Of a DNA stretch of 64,000 bases, positions 37,965-48,609 are shown in pieces. This DNA is from GCA-2746605 sp963710615 (lineage in GTDB: Bacteria > Bacteroidota > Ignavibacteria > Ignavibacteriales > Melioribacteraceae). The position numbers and the translations under genes were made by a program. The notes under the pieces are model-generated. The model had not been told where the DNA came from and searched no databases. It was given only the letters and a program-made list of their open reading frames with translations. Location of the stretch: positions 62,001-126,000 of the forward strand of contig CAVQBF010000026.1 of NCBI GenBank assembly GCA_963710615.1, read 5' to 3'. Position 1 is the stretch's first letter, and every line of letters begins with the position of its first letter.

Positions 37965-39374
37965 ATGGAAATTGAAATAACTTTTATACTAAATAATCAA
38001 ATTATTTCTACGCAACTAAATCCAGCAACAGTTCTGCTTGATTTTATCCGCAAAAATAAACGACTTACAGGGACAAAAGAAGTTTGCAAAGAAGGTGACT
38101 GCGGTGCCTGTGCAGTTCTACTCGGTGAAATTAAAAATGGTAAAGTTAGGTATAAAGTAATAAATTCTTGCCTCTTCCCTATTTTAAAAGTAAAAGGAAA
38201 ACATGTAGTTACAATAGAAGGTTTAAACCAGGAGGAATTAAACCCCATTCAGACCTCTTTTTTAAATGAAGGTGCATCTCAATGCGGATTTTGCACACCA
38301 GGATTTATTATATCATTTACAGGTTACTTGCTCAACACAAATAAATTCATTTATGATGAAGCAATAAATTCAATTGCAGGAAATATTTGTCGCTGTACAG
38401 GTTACCATTCAATTTTAAAGTCAATTAAGAATGTGGTTAAAGACGAAGAACATTTAGATTTATCTTTCTTGATTAATAAAAAGATAATACCACAATATTT
38501 TAATAAAATAACAGAAATGTTAAAAAATATTTCTAAAAATAATGAAACTGAAAAAAAACGAAAAATTGATTGTCATACTTTAATCTCTGGAGGTACTGAT
38601 CTTTTTGTTCAACAAGCAGATTATTTATTAGAATCAGATGTTGATTTTATTGAAAATATTGTCAAACCAAATATTGAGTTAAAAGAAGACAAAATAATTA
38701 TTAGCGGATCTGCAACAGTTGAAGATTTAAATGATTTTCTTAAACTAAGCGGAACCTTGATTAAAATTGATAAATTATTTAGATTATTCGCATCTCTTCC
38801 TATAAGAAATAGTGCAACAATTGCAGGTAATATTGTTAATGCTTCGCCAATAGCAGATATTACAATTACTCTTCTTGCTCTAAATGCACAACTCGCCCTT
38901 AGAAATTCATCAAACTCACAACGAATTATTCCATTAAATAAATTTTATAAAGGATATAAAACTTTAGTAAAAAAAGATGATGAGATTATTGAATCAATTT
39001 CTTTTGATATTCCGGATGAGAATTCTTTTTTTAATTTTGAAAAGGTTTCCAAGCGTACACACTTGGATATTGCAAGTGTAAACTCAGCAATTTTAATTAA
39101 CATTGAGAATAAAAAAACAGCAAATGTTTCTTTATCAGTTGGGGGTGTTGCACCAATTCCACTATATCTTGAAAAAACATCCTCATTTTTAGAAAATAAA
39201 ATATTATCAGAAAGTTTAATTCTTGAAACTATTGAAATTGCACTTTCTGAAATTAGCCCGATTAGTGATATTAGAGGTAGCGCAGAGTATAAATCTTTGC
39301 TTACTCAACAGCTAATTAAAGCGCATTTTATTGAGTTATTCCCTTCTATTATTTCATCCGAGGTATTAGTATGA
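37965..39374 (+). CDS. xdhA: Xanthine dehydrogenase, Fe-S/FAD subunit
   Basis: A 469-residue fusion of the electron-transfer parts of a molybdenum hydroxylase. Residues 1-165 carry two 2Fe-2S clusters: a plant-ferredoxin type (Cys41, 46, 49, 69) and the alpha-helical type (Cys107, 110, 142, 144). Residues 190-465 are the FAD domain with SGGTDLFVQQ and IRNSATIAGNIVNASPIADI, then the CO-dehydrogenase flavoprotein C-domain. It hands electrons from the Moco subunit to NAD or another acceptor. The stop overlaps the start of the Moco-subunit gene by 4 bp (ATGA). First gene of a long plus-strand operon. Confidence 0.92.
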   Translation: MEIEITFILNNQIISTQLNPATVLLDFIRKNKRLTGTKEVCKEGDCGACAVLLGEIKNGKVRYKVINSCLFPILKVKGKHVVTIEGLNQEELNPIQTSFLNEGASQCGFCTPGFIISFTGYLLNTNKFIYDEAINSIAGNICRCTGYHSILKSIKNVVKDEEHLDLSFLINKKIIPQYFNKITEMLKNISKNNETEKKRKIDCHTLISGGTDLFVQQADYLLESDVDFIENIVKPNIELKEDKIIISGSATVEDLNDFLKLSGTLIKIDKLFRLFASLPIRNSATIAGNIVNASPIADITITLLALNAQLALRNSSNSQRIIPLNKFYKGYKTLVKKDDEIIESISFDIPDENSFFNFEKVSKRTHLDIASVNSAILINIENKKTANVSLSVGGVAPIPLYLEKTSSFLENKILSESLILETIEIALSEISPISDIRGSAEYKSLLTQQLIKAHFIELFPSIISSEVLV

Positions 39375-41623
39375 GTAATTCGGATGTATTCAAACATGTA
39401 AGAGGTGAATCACTTTTTATTGATGATTTTAATGTGCCGGAAGGAACACTCTATGCATCAGTTTTTACTTCTTCAGTAGCTCACGCAAAAATAAGGAATA
39501 TCAATTTAGATGAAGCAGCGAAAATTCCAGGTATTGTGAAAATTTTAACTTCTAAAGATATTCCAGGCATTAATCAAGTTGGCGGAATTATTCAAGACGA
39601 AACTCTTCTAGCTGAAGAAGAAGTCCATTTTATCGGTGAACCAATTGCATTAATAATAGCGGAGGATGAGACAGCAGCAAAAAATGCAAGAGCCAGAATT
39701 TTAGTTGATTTTGAAAAGTTAGAGGTTGTTGTAAATCCACGAAAAGCATATAAGAATAATTTACTAATTATGCCTCCCAAAACATTTGAAAGCGGCAATG
39801 TAAATGAAGCATTGAATAAGTGTGACTTAATTGTAGAAGGTACGGTAGAAAGTGGCGGGCAAGAACATCTTTATCTGGAAACGCAAGGTGCTATAACAAT
39901 TCCTAAAGAAGATAAACAACTAAGAGTTATTTCCTCAACCCAAAGCCCAACAGCTGTACAAAAAGTAATTTCGAGAGTACTTAATGTTCCAATGAATAAG
40001 ATCGAAGTCGATGTTCTTAGACTTGGTGGAGCTTTTGGCGGAAAAGAAGACCAAGCTACACATTGGGCTGTGCTAACAGCACTTGGATCGCATATTACAA
40101 AAAAACCGGTTAAGTTGATACTTTCCAGAATTGAAGATCTTTATATGACCGGAAAGAGACATCCTTATTCATCTGATTATAAAATTGGTCTAACAAAAAA
40201 CTTTAAAATTCTAGCTTATGAAGCAACTTATTATCAAAATGCTGGAGCAGTGGCTGATCTTTCCCCTGCAATTCTAGAAAGGACATTATTTCATGCAACA
40301 AATGCTTATTTTATCCCAAATGTAAAAGCTACTGCAATAAGTTGTAAAACCAACATAGTGCCAAACACAGCTTTTAGAGGATTTGGAGGCCCGCAAGGGA
40401 AATTTGTCATAGAAGCTGCTATTCATAAAGCTGCAAAACAGTTTAATGTAAATGCCTCAGATATTCAAAAAGCTAATTTGATTACAGAAAAAGATTCTTT
40501 TTATTTCGGTCAAAAAGCGAGTGATGCAAAATCTGTAGAAAGTTGGGAAACTGCTGAAGAAAAATTTAATTTTTCTGAACTTAAAACTGAGGCAGCAAGT
40601 TTTAATAAAGGAAATAAGTTATTAAAAAAAGGTATTGCTGTAATGCCAATTTGTTTCGGAATTTCATTTACTAATACATTTTTAAATCAAGCAAGTGCAC
40701 TTATACATATTTATACTGATGGAAGTATTGGTGTTAGCACCGCTGCCGTAGAAATGGGTCAAGGGGTAAATGAAAAAATTAAACTAGCAGTAGCGACAAC
40801 TTTTTCTGTCAATGCAAATAAAATTAAGATTGAAACAACGAATACAACAAGGATCGCAAATACCTCTGCGACTGCAGCAAGCAGCGGAGCTGATTTGAAT
40901 GGCAATGCGGCTATTAAGGCATCAAAAATTATTTTAGATAGATTATTAAAGTTTGCGGCAGAAGAGCTTGGGCTTGGTGAATCAGACCAGGTTTCAATTG
41001 TTGATGAAAAAGTTTATTCAGATGGGAAAACTACAAGTTTAAATTGGAATGAACTTATACTTAAAGCTTACATGAATAGAGTAAACTTATCATCACACGC
41101 ATATTACTCCACCCCGGAAATTTATTTTGATAAAAAACTATGTAAAGGAAATCCCTTTGCATATCATGTTTATGGAACTTCAATTACAGGAGTAACATTA
41201 GACTGTCTTCGGGGAATTTATGAAATTGACTACGTAAAAGTTGTGCATGATTTTGGCAAAAGCATTGATCAAAAAATAGATTTGGGTCAATTGGAGGGTG
41301 GGATTGTTCAAGGTATCGGCTGGTTAACACTTGAAGAAATAAAGTATTCAGAGGAGGGCAATCTTCTATCAAACACATTATCAACTTACAAAATACCTGA
41401 TATATATTCGATCCCAAAAATAATTGAAGTCGAATTTCTTAAAGACTCGGAAAATCGATTTGGGCCATTAAAATCAAAAGCAATTGGTGAACCTCCATTG
41501 ATGTATGGAATTGGATCATATTTTGCAATTCTTAATGCAATGCAAGCTTTTAGACCTGAAAAAGATTTTACAATATCAGCGCCTATCACACCCGAAAAAG
41601 TTTTAATGGAGTTGTACAATTAA
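39371..41623 (+). CDS. xdhB: Xanthine dehydrogenase, molybdenum-binding subunit
   Basis: A 750-residue large subunit of a molybdenum hydroxylase. N-terminal part (about 1-120) is the a/b hammerhead domain; the rest binds the Moco dinucleotide. LGGAFGGKEDQ and FRGFGGPQG (the substrate-contacting Arg) and the catalytic Glu in KAIGEPPLMYG near residue 710 are the residues of true xanthine dehydrogenases, hydroxylating hypoxanthine to xanthine to urate. AVEMGQGVNEK and the ATAASSGADLNG loop line the cofactor. Partner of the upstream Fe-S/FAD gene. Confidence 0.92.
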   Translation: MSNSDVFKHVRGESLFIDDFNVPEGTLYASVFTSSVAHAKIRNINLDEAAKIPGIVKILTSKDIPGINQVGGIIQDETLLAEEEVHFIGEPIALIIAEDETAAKNARARILVDFEKLEVVVNPRKAYKNNLLIMPPKTFESGNVNEALNKCDLIVEGTVESGGQEHLYLETQGAITIPKEDKQLRVISSTQSPTAVQKVISRVLNVPMNKIEVDVLRLGGAFGGKEDQATHWAVLTALGSHITKKPVKLILSRIEDLYMTGKRHPYSSDYKIGLTKNFKILAYEATYYQNAGAVADLSPAILERTLFHATNAYFIPNVKATAISCKTNIVPNTAFRGFGGPQGKFVIEAAIHKAAKQFNVNASDIQKANLITEKDSFYFGQKASDAKSVESWETAEEKFNFSELKTEAASFNKGNKLLKKGIAVMPICFGISFTNTFLNQASALIHIYTDGSIGVSTAAVEMGQGVNEKIKLAVATTFSVNANKIKIETTNTTRIANTSATAASSGADLNGNAAIKASKIILDRLLKFAAEELGLGESDQVSIVDEKVYSDGKTTSLNWNELILKAYMNRVNLSSHAYYSTPEIYFDKKLCKGNPFAYHVYGTSITGVTLDCLRGIYEIDYVKVVHDFGKSIDQKIDLGQLEGGIVQGIGWLTLEEIKYSEEGNLLSNTLSTYKIPDIYSIPKIIEVEFLKDSENRFGPLKSKAIGEPPLMYGIGSYFAILNAMQAFRPEKDFTISAPITPEKVLMELYN

Positions 41624-41696
41624 TTGACTAAGAATAATTCAATATTTACTAACTAAAATTATCCGAATTTATTTCTGAAACTAATAATAAAAGAAT

Positions 41697-42671
41697 ATGA
41701 AAGAACTCGATCTTTGGATATTTATCTATAATAAAATTAACAGAAACATCAAAGTTAACTTACTTATAGTTGCTGAATCTAGTTTGTCGTCTCCAGGAAA
41801 ATCCGGTTTTAAAATGGCTGTTTCCGAAGATGTTGAAACCTACGGATCAATTGGCGGCGGTATAATGGAATTTGACATTCTAAATGAAATAAGAGGTACA
41901 CTTAGTCAGCCGGAACCTGTAAATTTTATTAGGAAGCTTCATCATAGTAAAACGAAGGAAGGGCACTCATCTGGATTGATTTGTGGCGGCTCACAAACAC
42001 TAATAGTTCGCACCTTAACAATTAGTGAACGGGATACCGTTAAGAGAATAATTGATAATTTGGAAGAGCAGATTAAAGGAGTTTTAATAATTAATGCTTC
42101 TGAGTTTGATTATGTGCCTATGAAAGAAAATTCTGATGATATTTTACTATCTTTTAATGATGACAGTGATTGGCAGTATGAAGAAAATATTGGTCTGCTC
42201 AATACAATTTATATAATTGGTGGCGGTCATGTTGGTTTAGCAGTATCCAGAGCAATGGCAACATTAGATTTCTATGTTGTTACCTTCGACCAGAGGGAAG
42301 AAATAATAACTATGAAAGAAAACACATTTGCCAATAAAAAAATAGTCACCCAATATAGTGATGTGAAAAATTATATGAATGAATCAAAAAAATCTTACGC
42401 AGTAATTGTGACACCAAATCATGATGGAGATAAAGAAGCATTAAAATCAATAATCGGATTGAATCTTAAATATATTGGACTGATGGGAAGTTCAAAAAAA
42501 TCTCAAAGTATCTTCAAGCATCTTAAAGATGAAGGCATTGATCCTAAATTATTTAGCAAAGTGCACACGCCAGTAGGATTAGAAATAGGTGCCGAATCTC
42601 CTGAAGAAATAGCAATAAGTATTGCTGCAGAAATAATAAAAATTAAAAACGGGAATAATAACAGAGTTTAA
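41697..42671 (+). CDS. xdhC: Xanthine dehydrogenase accessory protein XdhC
   Basis: A 324-residue XdhC/CoxI-type protein. N-terminal half has GSIGGGIMEFDIL (the conserved GGG cofactor loop) and GLICGGSQTLIV with the conserved Cys; the C-terminal half is a Rossmann fold (IIGGGHVGLAVSRAMATLDF; VVTFDQRE; YIGLMGSSKKSQ). XdhC binds the molybdenum cofactor, promotes its sulfuration and delivers it to the XDH large subunit. Here it would serve one or both Moco enzymes of the locus. It sits between xdhB and ygfK. Confidence 0.9.
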   Translation: MKELDLWIFIYNKINRNIKVNLLIVAESSLSSPGKSGFKMAVSEDVETYGSIGGGIMEFDILNEIRGTLSQPEPVNFIRKLHHSKTKEGHSSGLICGGSQTLIVRTLTISERDTVKRIIDNLEEQIKGVLIINASEFDYVPMKENSDDILLSFNDDSDWQYEENIGLLNTIYIIGGGHVGLAVSRAMATLDFYVVTFDQREEIITMKENTFANKKIVTQYSDVKNYMNESKKSYAVIVTPNHDGDKEALKSIIGLNLKYIGLMGSSKKSQSIFKHLKDEGIDPKLFSKVHTPVGLEIGAESPEEIAISIAAEIIKIKNGNNNRV

Positions 42672-42742
42672 TCATAAATGAATTATAAACCTAAAAATTC
42701 TCATGTAAATATTGATTATAGAGTTCAAATAATAACTAATCT

Positions 42743-45700
42743 ATGAGCGACAAATTTTACAGAATATCAATAGAAAGATTATACAAATGGATAATTGCGG
42801 AAGAAAAGCATAATAGAATCTTTGGCTTATATAAGGAGAATCTGTTTGTTCCAAAATCATCACACATTTTTAAGATGCAGAGATATGGTCAATCGCTTGA
42901 TACTCCACTAGGTGTTGCAGCCGGACCACATACTCAAATGGCGCAGAATATTATATCATCATGGCTTGTTGGTGCAAGGTATATAGAGCTAAAAACCGTA
43001 CAAACACTAGATGAACTTGAAGTTACTAAGCCTTGCATTGATATGGAAGACGAAGGCTACAATTGCGAATGGTCTCAAGAGTTAAAAATCAAAGATTCTT
43101 TCGATGAATATTTGAATGCTTGGATTTTAATACATTTATTAAAAAATAAGTTTGGATGGGATGAAAGTGAATCCGGTTTTATCTTTAATCTAAGTGTCGG
43201 TTATAATCTTGAGGGAATACTAAAATCAAATGTACAATGGTTTTTCAATAAAATGAAAGATTGTAAAATTGAAAAAGAAGAAAAATTAGACATCCTTTCA
43301 CAGTTTTATCCTGATATTCATAAAGTTAACATTCCAAACGAAATTTCTAATAACATCACACTCTCTACGATGCATGGTTGTCCGAGTGATGAAATTGAAA
43401 AAATTGGTAAATATTTAATTGAAGAAAAGAGACTTCACACAACTATAAAATTAAATCCGACTTTGCTTGGTCCCGAAAGATTGCGTTTTATTCTTAATGA
43501 CAAACTTGGTTATAAGTTGAATGTTCCGGATGAAGCATTTGAACATGACCTAAAGTATGAAGATGCTCTTAGTATGATTAAATCGCTTCAAGAATGTTCA
43601 GAAGAAAACAATGTTGAATTTGGTCTTAAACTAACAAACACTTTGGAATCACTAAACTCAACAAATTGGCTTCCTCAAAAAGAGAAGATGGTTTATACTA
43701 GTGGACGAGCTCTACATCCAATAAGTATTAACGTTGCAGAAAAACTTCAAAGTGATTTTGGTGGCAATTTAGATATTTCATTTTCAGCTGGAGTTGACGC
43801 ATTTAATGTTTCAGATACTTTAGCTTGCAATCTTAAGCCAATTACAGTTTGTTCTGATTTATTAAAACCGGGTGGTTATTTACGTTTAACTCAATATTTT
43901 GAGGAGCTTGAGAAAAATTTTAAATCTCTACAAGTAAATTCAATTAATGATTTTATCACTAAGGTTGGTAAGAAAGCAAATGTAGCTAAATCAGGACTAG
44001 CAAATTTAAGAAAATATTCATCTGCTGTGCTGGATCAGAAAGTTTATCATAAGTCCTTTTTCCCTTATGAAAATATAAAAACGAAAAGAGAATTAACTAC
44101 TTATGATTGTATTCATGCTCCATGTATTGAAGCATGTGCCGTTGATCAGAATGTTCCCGAATATATGTTTCATACAGCGGTAGGTGATTTTGATAAAGCA
44201 TATAAGGTAATTCTGCACGATAATCCATTGCCAAACATAACCGGCAATGTTTGCGATCATCTCTGCCAAACAAAATGCACAAAAATAAACTACGACGATC
44301 CTCTTTTAATTAGAGGTATTAAAAGATTTAATGCAGAGAAGTTTGATGGAAAACTTGATTTAATTGTAAAAAATAAAAATGGTATAAAAATTTCAATTCT
44401 TGGTGCAGGTCCTTCCGGATTATCCTGCGCCTACTTTTTAGCCTTAGAAGGATTTGATGTTGATGTTTTTGAAAGCAAATCATTTGCAGGTGGAATGGCT
44501 TCTGATTCAATTCCTTTTTTTAGAATAACTGACGAACAAATTAAGGCAGACATTGACATTATAGAATCACTTGGAGTAAATTTTTACTATAATCAAAAAG
44601 TAGATCGAGAACTATTTAATAAAATAAAAACTTCAAGCGATTTTATCTATATTGGCATTGGAGCTCAAAAAGGTAAAAACCTCAATATTCCCGGCGAATC
44701 TTTGGCTAATGTCCATGATCAACTTTCTTTTTTATCGAAAGTCAGAAGAAATAAAGGTATTAATCTAGGCAAACGAGTTGCAATAATCGGAGGAGGAAAT
44801 TCTGCGGTTGATGCTGCACGAACTTCAAAAAGATTAGTTGGGAAAGATGGGAATGTAGCAGTTCTTTATAGAAGATCTATTTCTGAAATGCCTGCTGATC
44901 CAGAAGAAATAAAGGCTCTGATTGAAGAAGGTATACACATTTTTGAATTAACTGCTCCCCTTTCTATTTTTGATAAAGAGGGTCAATTAGAATTACAATG
45001 TCAGAAAATGGAATTGGGTGCACCCGATGATAGTGGACGAAGAAGACCATTACCGGTTAAAGACTCAGAATTTACAATGACATTTGATTCTATTATTACT
45101 GCAATTGGCCAAGATACAGTTTTAGATTTTATTGATGACGATCAACTAATTATTGATTTAAATGGTGAGACGCAATTTAAAAACGTTTTCGCCGGTGGTG
45201 ATGCCACTAGAGGCGCAGACTCCTTAATAAATGCAATCGCTGATGGGAAAGATACTGCCATTAAGATCATGCAGCGTGCAAATAACCAATTTAATTTTAC
45301 TGCATTGGAACCTGCTTCTAAACTGAAACTTTCACTTGCAGAGTTTCAAAAAAAACAAGCGAAAAGAGAATATGGGAGTAAGCTGCCAGAGATTGATCTG
45401 GATAATAGACATAGTTTCGAATTAGTTCATCCCAATATGAGTGACGAACAAGCAGTAAATGAAGCCGATAGATGCCTTTATTGTAATGACATTTGTAATA
45501 TTTGCATTGGCGTTTGTCCTAATTTTTCCAATGTATCATTTGAAGCTAAGAAAGCCAATATCCCGATTTACGAAGTAGATACAAACAATTCTGTTAGTAT
45601 TAGAATCGTAGATTACTTAAACATAGATCAAACGAATCAAATATTTAACATTGGCGATTTCTGTAATGAATGCGGTAATTGCAATACATTCTGCCCAACA

Positions 45701-46015
45701 AGTGGTGCCCCATATATTACAAAACCCAAATTTTATCTTACAGAAAGCAGTTTTAACAATGAGGATAATTGCTATTTTTTGAGTAACAATAAGATACTCT
45801 ATAAATCCAATGGCAATCTTGAATCTTTAAAAATAAGTACTGATAATTATATTTATGAATCAAACAAGTTCATAGTTACTTTTGATAAAAACAACTATAG
45901 AATTATTAAAATAAATTCTAAAGTTAAAGAATCAGAGCCACTTAAACTTGAAACTGCCTCGGAAATGATTTACTTAATTAATAATTTACATGATCATTCT
46001 GTTTTAAAAATATAA
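42743..46015 (+). CDS. ygfK: YgfK-like flavin/Fe-S oxidoreductase
   Basis: A 1090-residue multidomain redox protein. Residues 1-430 form a dihydroorotate-dehydrogenase-like TIM barrel (TPLGVAAGPHTQMAQN; ELKTVQTLD). Then come Cys-rich GltD-like Fe-S motifs (about 455-515; CIHAPCIEAC, CDHLCQTKC), an FAD Rossmann fold (about 550, ILGAGPSGLSCA), an NAD(P)H fold (about 680, IIGGGNSAVDAAR), and C-terminal 4Fe-4S motifs (CLYCNDICNICIGVCP; CNECGNCNTFCP). This is the YgfK layout, annotated as putative selenate reductase but always in purine-degradation neighbourhoods. Located just before xdhD, which lacks an FAD domain, so it probably accepts or donates its electrons. Confidence 0.9.
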   Translation: MSDKFYRISIERLYKWIIAEEKHNRIFGLYKENLFVPKSSHIFKMQRYGQSLDTPLGVAAGPHTQMAQNIISSWLVGARYIELKTVQTLDELEVTKPCIDMEDEGYNCEWSQELKIKDSFDEYLNAWILIHLLKNKFGWDESESGFIFNLSVGYNLEGILKSNVQWFFNKMKDCKIEKEEKLDILSQFYPDIHKVNIPNEISNNITLSTMHGCPSDEIEKIGKYLIEEKRLHTTIKLNPTLLGPERLRFILNDKLGYKLNVPDEAFEHDLKYEDALSMIKSLQECSEENNVEFGLKLTNTLESLNSTNWLPQKEKMVYTSGRALHPISINVAEKLQSDFGGNLDISFSAGVDAFNVSDTLACNLKPITVCSDLLKPGGYLRLTQYFEELEKNFKSLQVNSINDFITKVGKKANVAKSGLANLRKYSSAVLDQKVYHKSFFPYENIKTKRELTTYDCIHAPCIEACAVDQNVPEYMFHTAVGDFDKAYKVILHDNPLPNITGNVCDHLCQTKCTKINYDDPLLIRGIKRFNAEKFDGKLDLIVKNKNGIKISILGAGPSGLSCAYFLALEGFDVDVFESKSFAGGMASDSIPFFRITDEQIKADIDIIESLGVNFYYNQKVDRELFNKIKTSSDFIYIGIGAQKGKNLNIPGESLANVHDQLSFLSKVRRNKGINLGKRVAIIGGGNSAVDAARTSKRLVGKDGNVAVLYRRSISEMPADPEEIKALIEEGIHIFELTAPLSIFDKEGQLELQCQKMELGAPDDSGRRRPLPVKDSEFTMTFDSIITAIGQDTVLDFIDDDQLIIDLNGETQFKNVFAGGDATRGADSLINAIADGKDTAIKIMQRANNQFNFTALEPASKLKLSLAEFQKKQAKREYGSKLPEIDLDNRHSFELVHPNMSDEQAVNEADRCLYCNDICNICIGVCPNFSNVSFEAKKANIPIYEVDTNNSVSIRIVDYLNIDQTNQIFNIGDFCNECGNCNTFCPTSGAPYITKPKFYLTESSFNNEDNCYFLSNNKILYKSNGNLESLKISTDNYIYESNKFIVTFDKNNYRIIKINSKVKESEPLKLETASEMIYLINNLHDHSVLKI

Positions 46016-46044
46016 ATGAAAAGAAATATTTGGCTAAGGTTTTT

Positions 46045-48609
46045 ATGAAATTTTATTTAAATGGTGTTGAAAAAGAATTTAAGGGAAACCCTGAATTATC
46101 CTTATTAAAATACCTTCGGGATATTGAGGGAATTACATCTCCAAAAGATGGATGCTCCCCGCAGGCTTCATGTGGTGCATGTACTGTTGGGTTGAATAGT
46201 AAAGCTGTTCTTTCATGTGTTACTCCTATGAAAAAAGTTGAGGGCGGGACCGTTATAACCATTGAAGGGATAGAAAAAAAAATACAAGAAACTTTTGCAA
46301 ATGCATTTGTTGAAAAAGGTGGCACTCAATGTGGATTCTGTACTCCCGGTATTGTTATGCAGGCAAAAATATTACTCGATAGTAATCCTTCACCATCTGA
46401 TGATGAAATTAAAAAATCACTGACTCCAAATCTTTGCAGATGCACAGGTTATACAAAAGTAATCGAATCGATAAAATATGCTTCAGAAGCACTAAGCAAA
46501 AATATATCCATACCAAAGCCAGAATCCAATGGTAAGGTAGGCACAAGACATCCAAAATATGACGCTGATAAACTAACTCTTGGTCAAGCAAAATTTGTTG
46601 ATGACATGAAATTTGAAGGGATGCTTTATGCAGCATTAAAGTTTAGTGATCATCCACGGGCTATTATTAATAATATAAATACAGAAAATGCCAAAAAATT
46701 AAAAGGTATTAGTAAGATATTGACTGCAAAAGATATTCCCGGAAATAAAATAACAGGCTTAATTGTTAGTGACTGGCCTATGATGATTGATATTGGTGAA
46801 ACAACAAGATATATCGGCGATGTATTAGCAATTGCGATCGGAAAAACTCAAGAAATTGCACGAGAAGCTGTTGAACTAATTGTTGTAGAATACGATGTTC
46901 TTGACCCTCTTACTGATATGGAAATAGCACTTGACGAGAATGCGCCAAAAATTCATAATAAAGGGAATTTACTTTCTGAAACTATTATTAAACGTGGTGA
47001 TTTAGCAAAAGCAAAAGAAAATACTGATTTTTTTACATCCGGTACTTATCTCACTCAAATGATTGAGCATGCTTACATGGAACCGGAATCTGCAATTGCA
47101 CTTCCCTCTCAAGGAGGAGTAATTATTTATTCTCAAGGCCAAGGAGTATATGAGGATAGAAAAGAGATTGCAAAAGTACTAAAACTCCCTGAAGAAAAAG
47201 TAAGAGTAATTCTAGTTCCAAACGGCGGAGGATTTGGGGGAAAAGAAGATTTATCAGTGCAACATCATGCCGCGCTCAGTTCATTCATTTTACAAAAACC
47301 TGTTAAACTTACACTTTCTCGTGATGAATCTATTTTAATGCATCCTAAAAGGCATCCGTTGAGAATGAAATATGAATTAGGCTGTAACAAGGATGGCAAA
47401 TTAACTTTTCTAATTGCCGATATTCTTGGTGATACAGGTGCTTATGCTTCAGTTGGGATGAAAGTACTTGAACGAGCTGCTGGACACTCAACTGGAGCTT
47501 ATACAATTCCAAATGTTAAAGTAGAAAGTAAAGCAGTATATACAAATAATTTACCATGCGGCGCAATGAGAGGCTTTGGCGTAAACCAAGTAACTTTTGC
47601 TATTGAAAGCTGTATAGATGATTTATGTGAAAAGGGTGGATTTGATCGCTGGCAATTTAGATTTGATAATGCCATTAAAGATGGTGATCAAACTTCAACA
47701 GGACAAATTATCCATAAAGGAGCTGGTGTTAGGGAAACACTTTTAGCAGTTAAAGATATTTTTAATAATTCTAAATTTACCGGAATTGCGTGTGGAATTA
47801 AAAATACCGGGATCGGCAATGGTATGCCTGATGAAGGTATTGTAAAAATTGAAATTGTTAATTCAGACAAAGTTCTAATTCATCATGGCTGGACAGAAAT
47901 GGGTCAGGGTGTAAATACAATGGCAGTCCAATTTTTATCTGAAGAGACCGGAATGGATCCCAATATAATTGAGGTTCATGTTGATACATCAAAAGAAGCA
48001 AAATCCGGAATGACTACTGCCTCAAGAGCAACTTCTATCATTGGAAATTCTATTCGAGAGACATGTAAAGAATTGAAAGAAGAACTAAAGACGAAAACAT
48101 TAGGTGAATTAGCTGGCAAAACTTTTACGGGACAATGGATTTGCGACTGGACAACAAAGCCAGGCTCAGAGTCTAAAGAAATTATTACACATTATTCATA
48201 TAGTTACGCTACCCAAGTCGTAATACTTAATGATGATGGAGAAATAGATAAAGTCGTTGCTGCTCATGATGCTGGTAAGATTATTAATCCAACTCTTTTT
48301 GAAGGACAAATTGAAGGTTCTGTTCATATGGGTTTAGGTTATGCAATTTCAGAAGAAATCGAGATGGAAAACGGAAGACCTAAAAGTACACGCCTTAGAA
48401 AAATGGGAGTGCTTCGTGCCAAAGAAACACCCAAAATTGAAGTTATTGGAATTGAGGTAGAAGATCCAAATGGACCTCATGGAGCAAAAGGTGTTGGAGA
48501 AATAGGGCTTGTACCAACTGCAGCTGCTGTTGCAAACGCTTTTTACCAGTATGACAAAACAAGATATTATAAATTACCTATTAAGAAAAGAATAAAGAAA
48601 AGAAAATGA
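46045..48609 (+). CDS. xdhD: XdhD-like molybdenum hydroxylase (selenium-dependent XDH type)
   Basis: An 854-residue fusion of a 2Fe-2S domain (Cys37, 43, 46, 58 and Cys96, 99, 131, 133) and a Moco domain (GGGFGGKEDLS; AMRGFGVNQ; TEMGQGVNTMA; catalytic Glu in GVGEIGLVP), with no FAD domain between. This is the layout of E. coli XdhD and of the 'selenium-dependent xanthine dehydrogenase' family, in which labile Se replaces the Mo=S sulfur. Start: ATG at 46045 has AAGG just upstream; the frame opens at a TTG (46030). It ends in a 4-bp overlap with the adenine deaminase gene. Confidence 0.88.
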   Translation: MKFYLNGVEKEFKGNPELSLLKYLRDIEGITSPKDGCSPQASCGACTVGLNSKAVLSCVTPMKKVEGGTVITIEGIEKKIQETFANAFVEKGGTQCGFCTPGIVMQAKILLDSNPSPSDDEIKKSLTPNLCRCTGYTKVIESIKYASEALSKNISIPKPESNGKVGTRHPKYDADKLTLGQAKFVDDMKFEGMLYAALKFSDHPRAIINNINTENAKKLKGISKILTAKDIPGNKITGLIVSDWPMMIDIGETTRYIGDVLAIAIGKTQEIAREAVELIVVEYDVLDPLTDMEIALDENAPKIHNKGNLLSETIIKRGDLAKAKENTDFFTSGTYLTQMIEHAYMEPESAIALPSQGGVIIYSQGQGVYEDRKEIAKVLKLPEEKVRVILVPNGGGFGGKEDLSVQHHAALSSFILQKPVKLTLSRDESILMHPKRHPLRMKYELGCNKDGKLTFLIADILGDTGAYASVGMKVLERAAGHSTGAYTIPNVKVESKAVYTNNLPCGAMRGFGVNQVTFAIESCIDDLCEKGGFDRWQFRFDNAIKDGDQTSTGQIIHKGAGVRETLLAVKDIFNNSKFTGIACGIKNTGIGNGMPDEGIVKIEIVNSDKVLIHHGWTEMGQGVNTMAVQFLSEETGMDPNIIEVHVDTSKEAKSGMTTASRATSIIGNSIRETCKELKEELKTKTLGELAGKTFTGQWICDWTTKPGSESKEIITHYSYSYATQVVILNDDGEIDKVVAAHDAGKIINPTLFEGQIEGSVHMGLGYAISEEIEMENGRPKSTRLRKMGVLRAKETPKIEVIGIEVEDPNGPHGAKGVGEIGLVPTAAAVANAFYQYDKTRYYKLPIKKRIKKRK

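Noticed and set aside
46045..48609. Selenocysteine codon in xdhD
   Set aside because: The frame has no internal TGA; in this enzyme family selenium would be a labile cofactor ligand rather than an amino acid.
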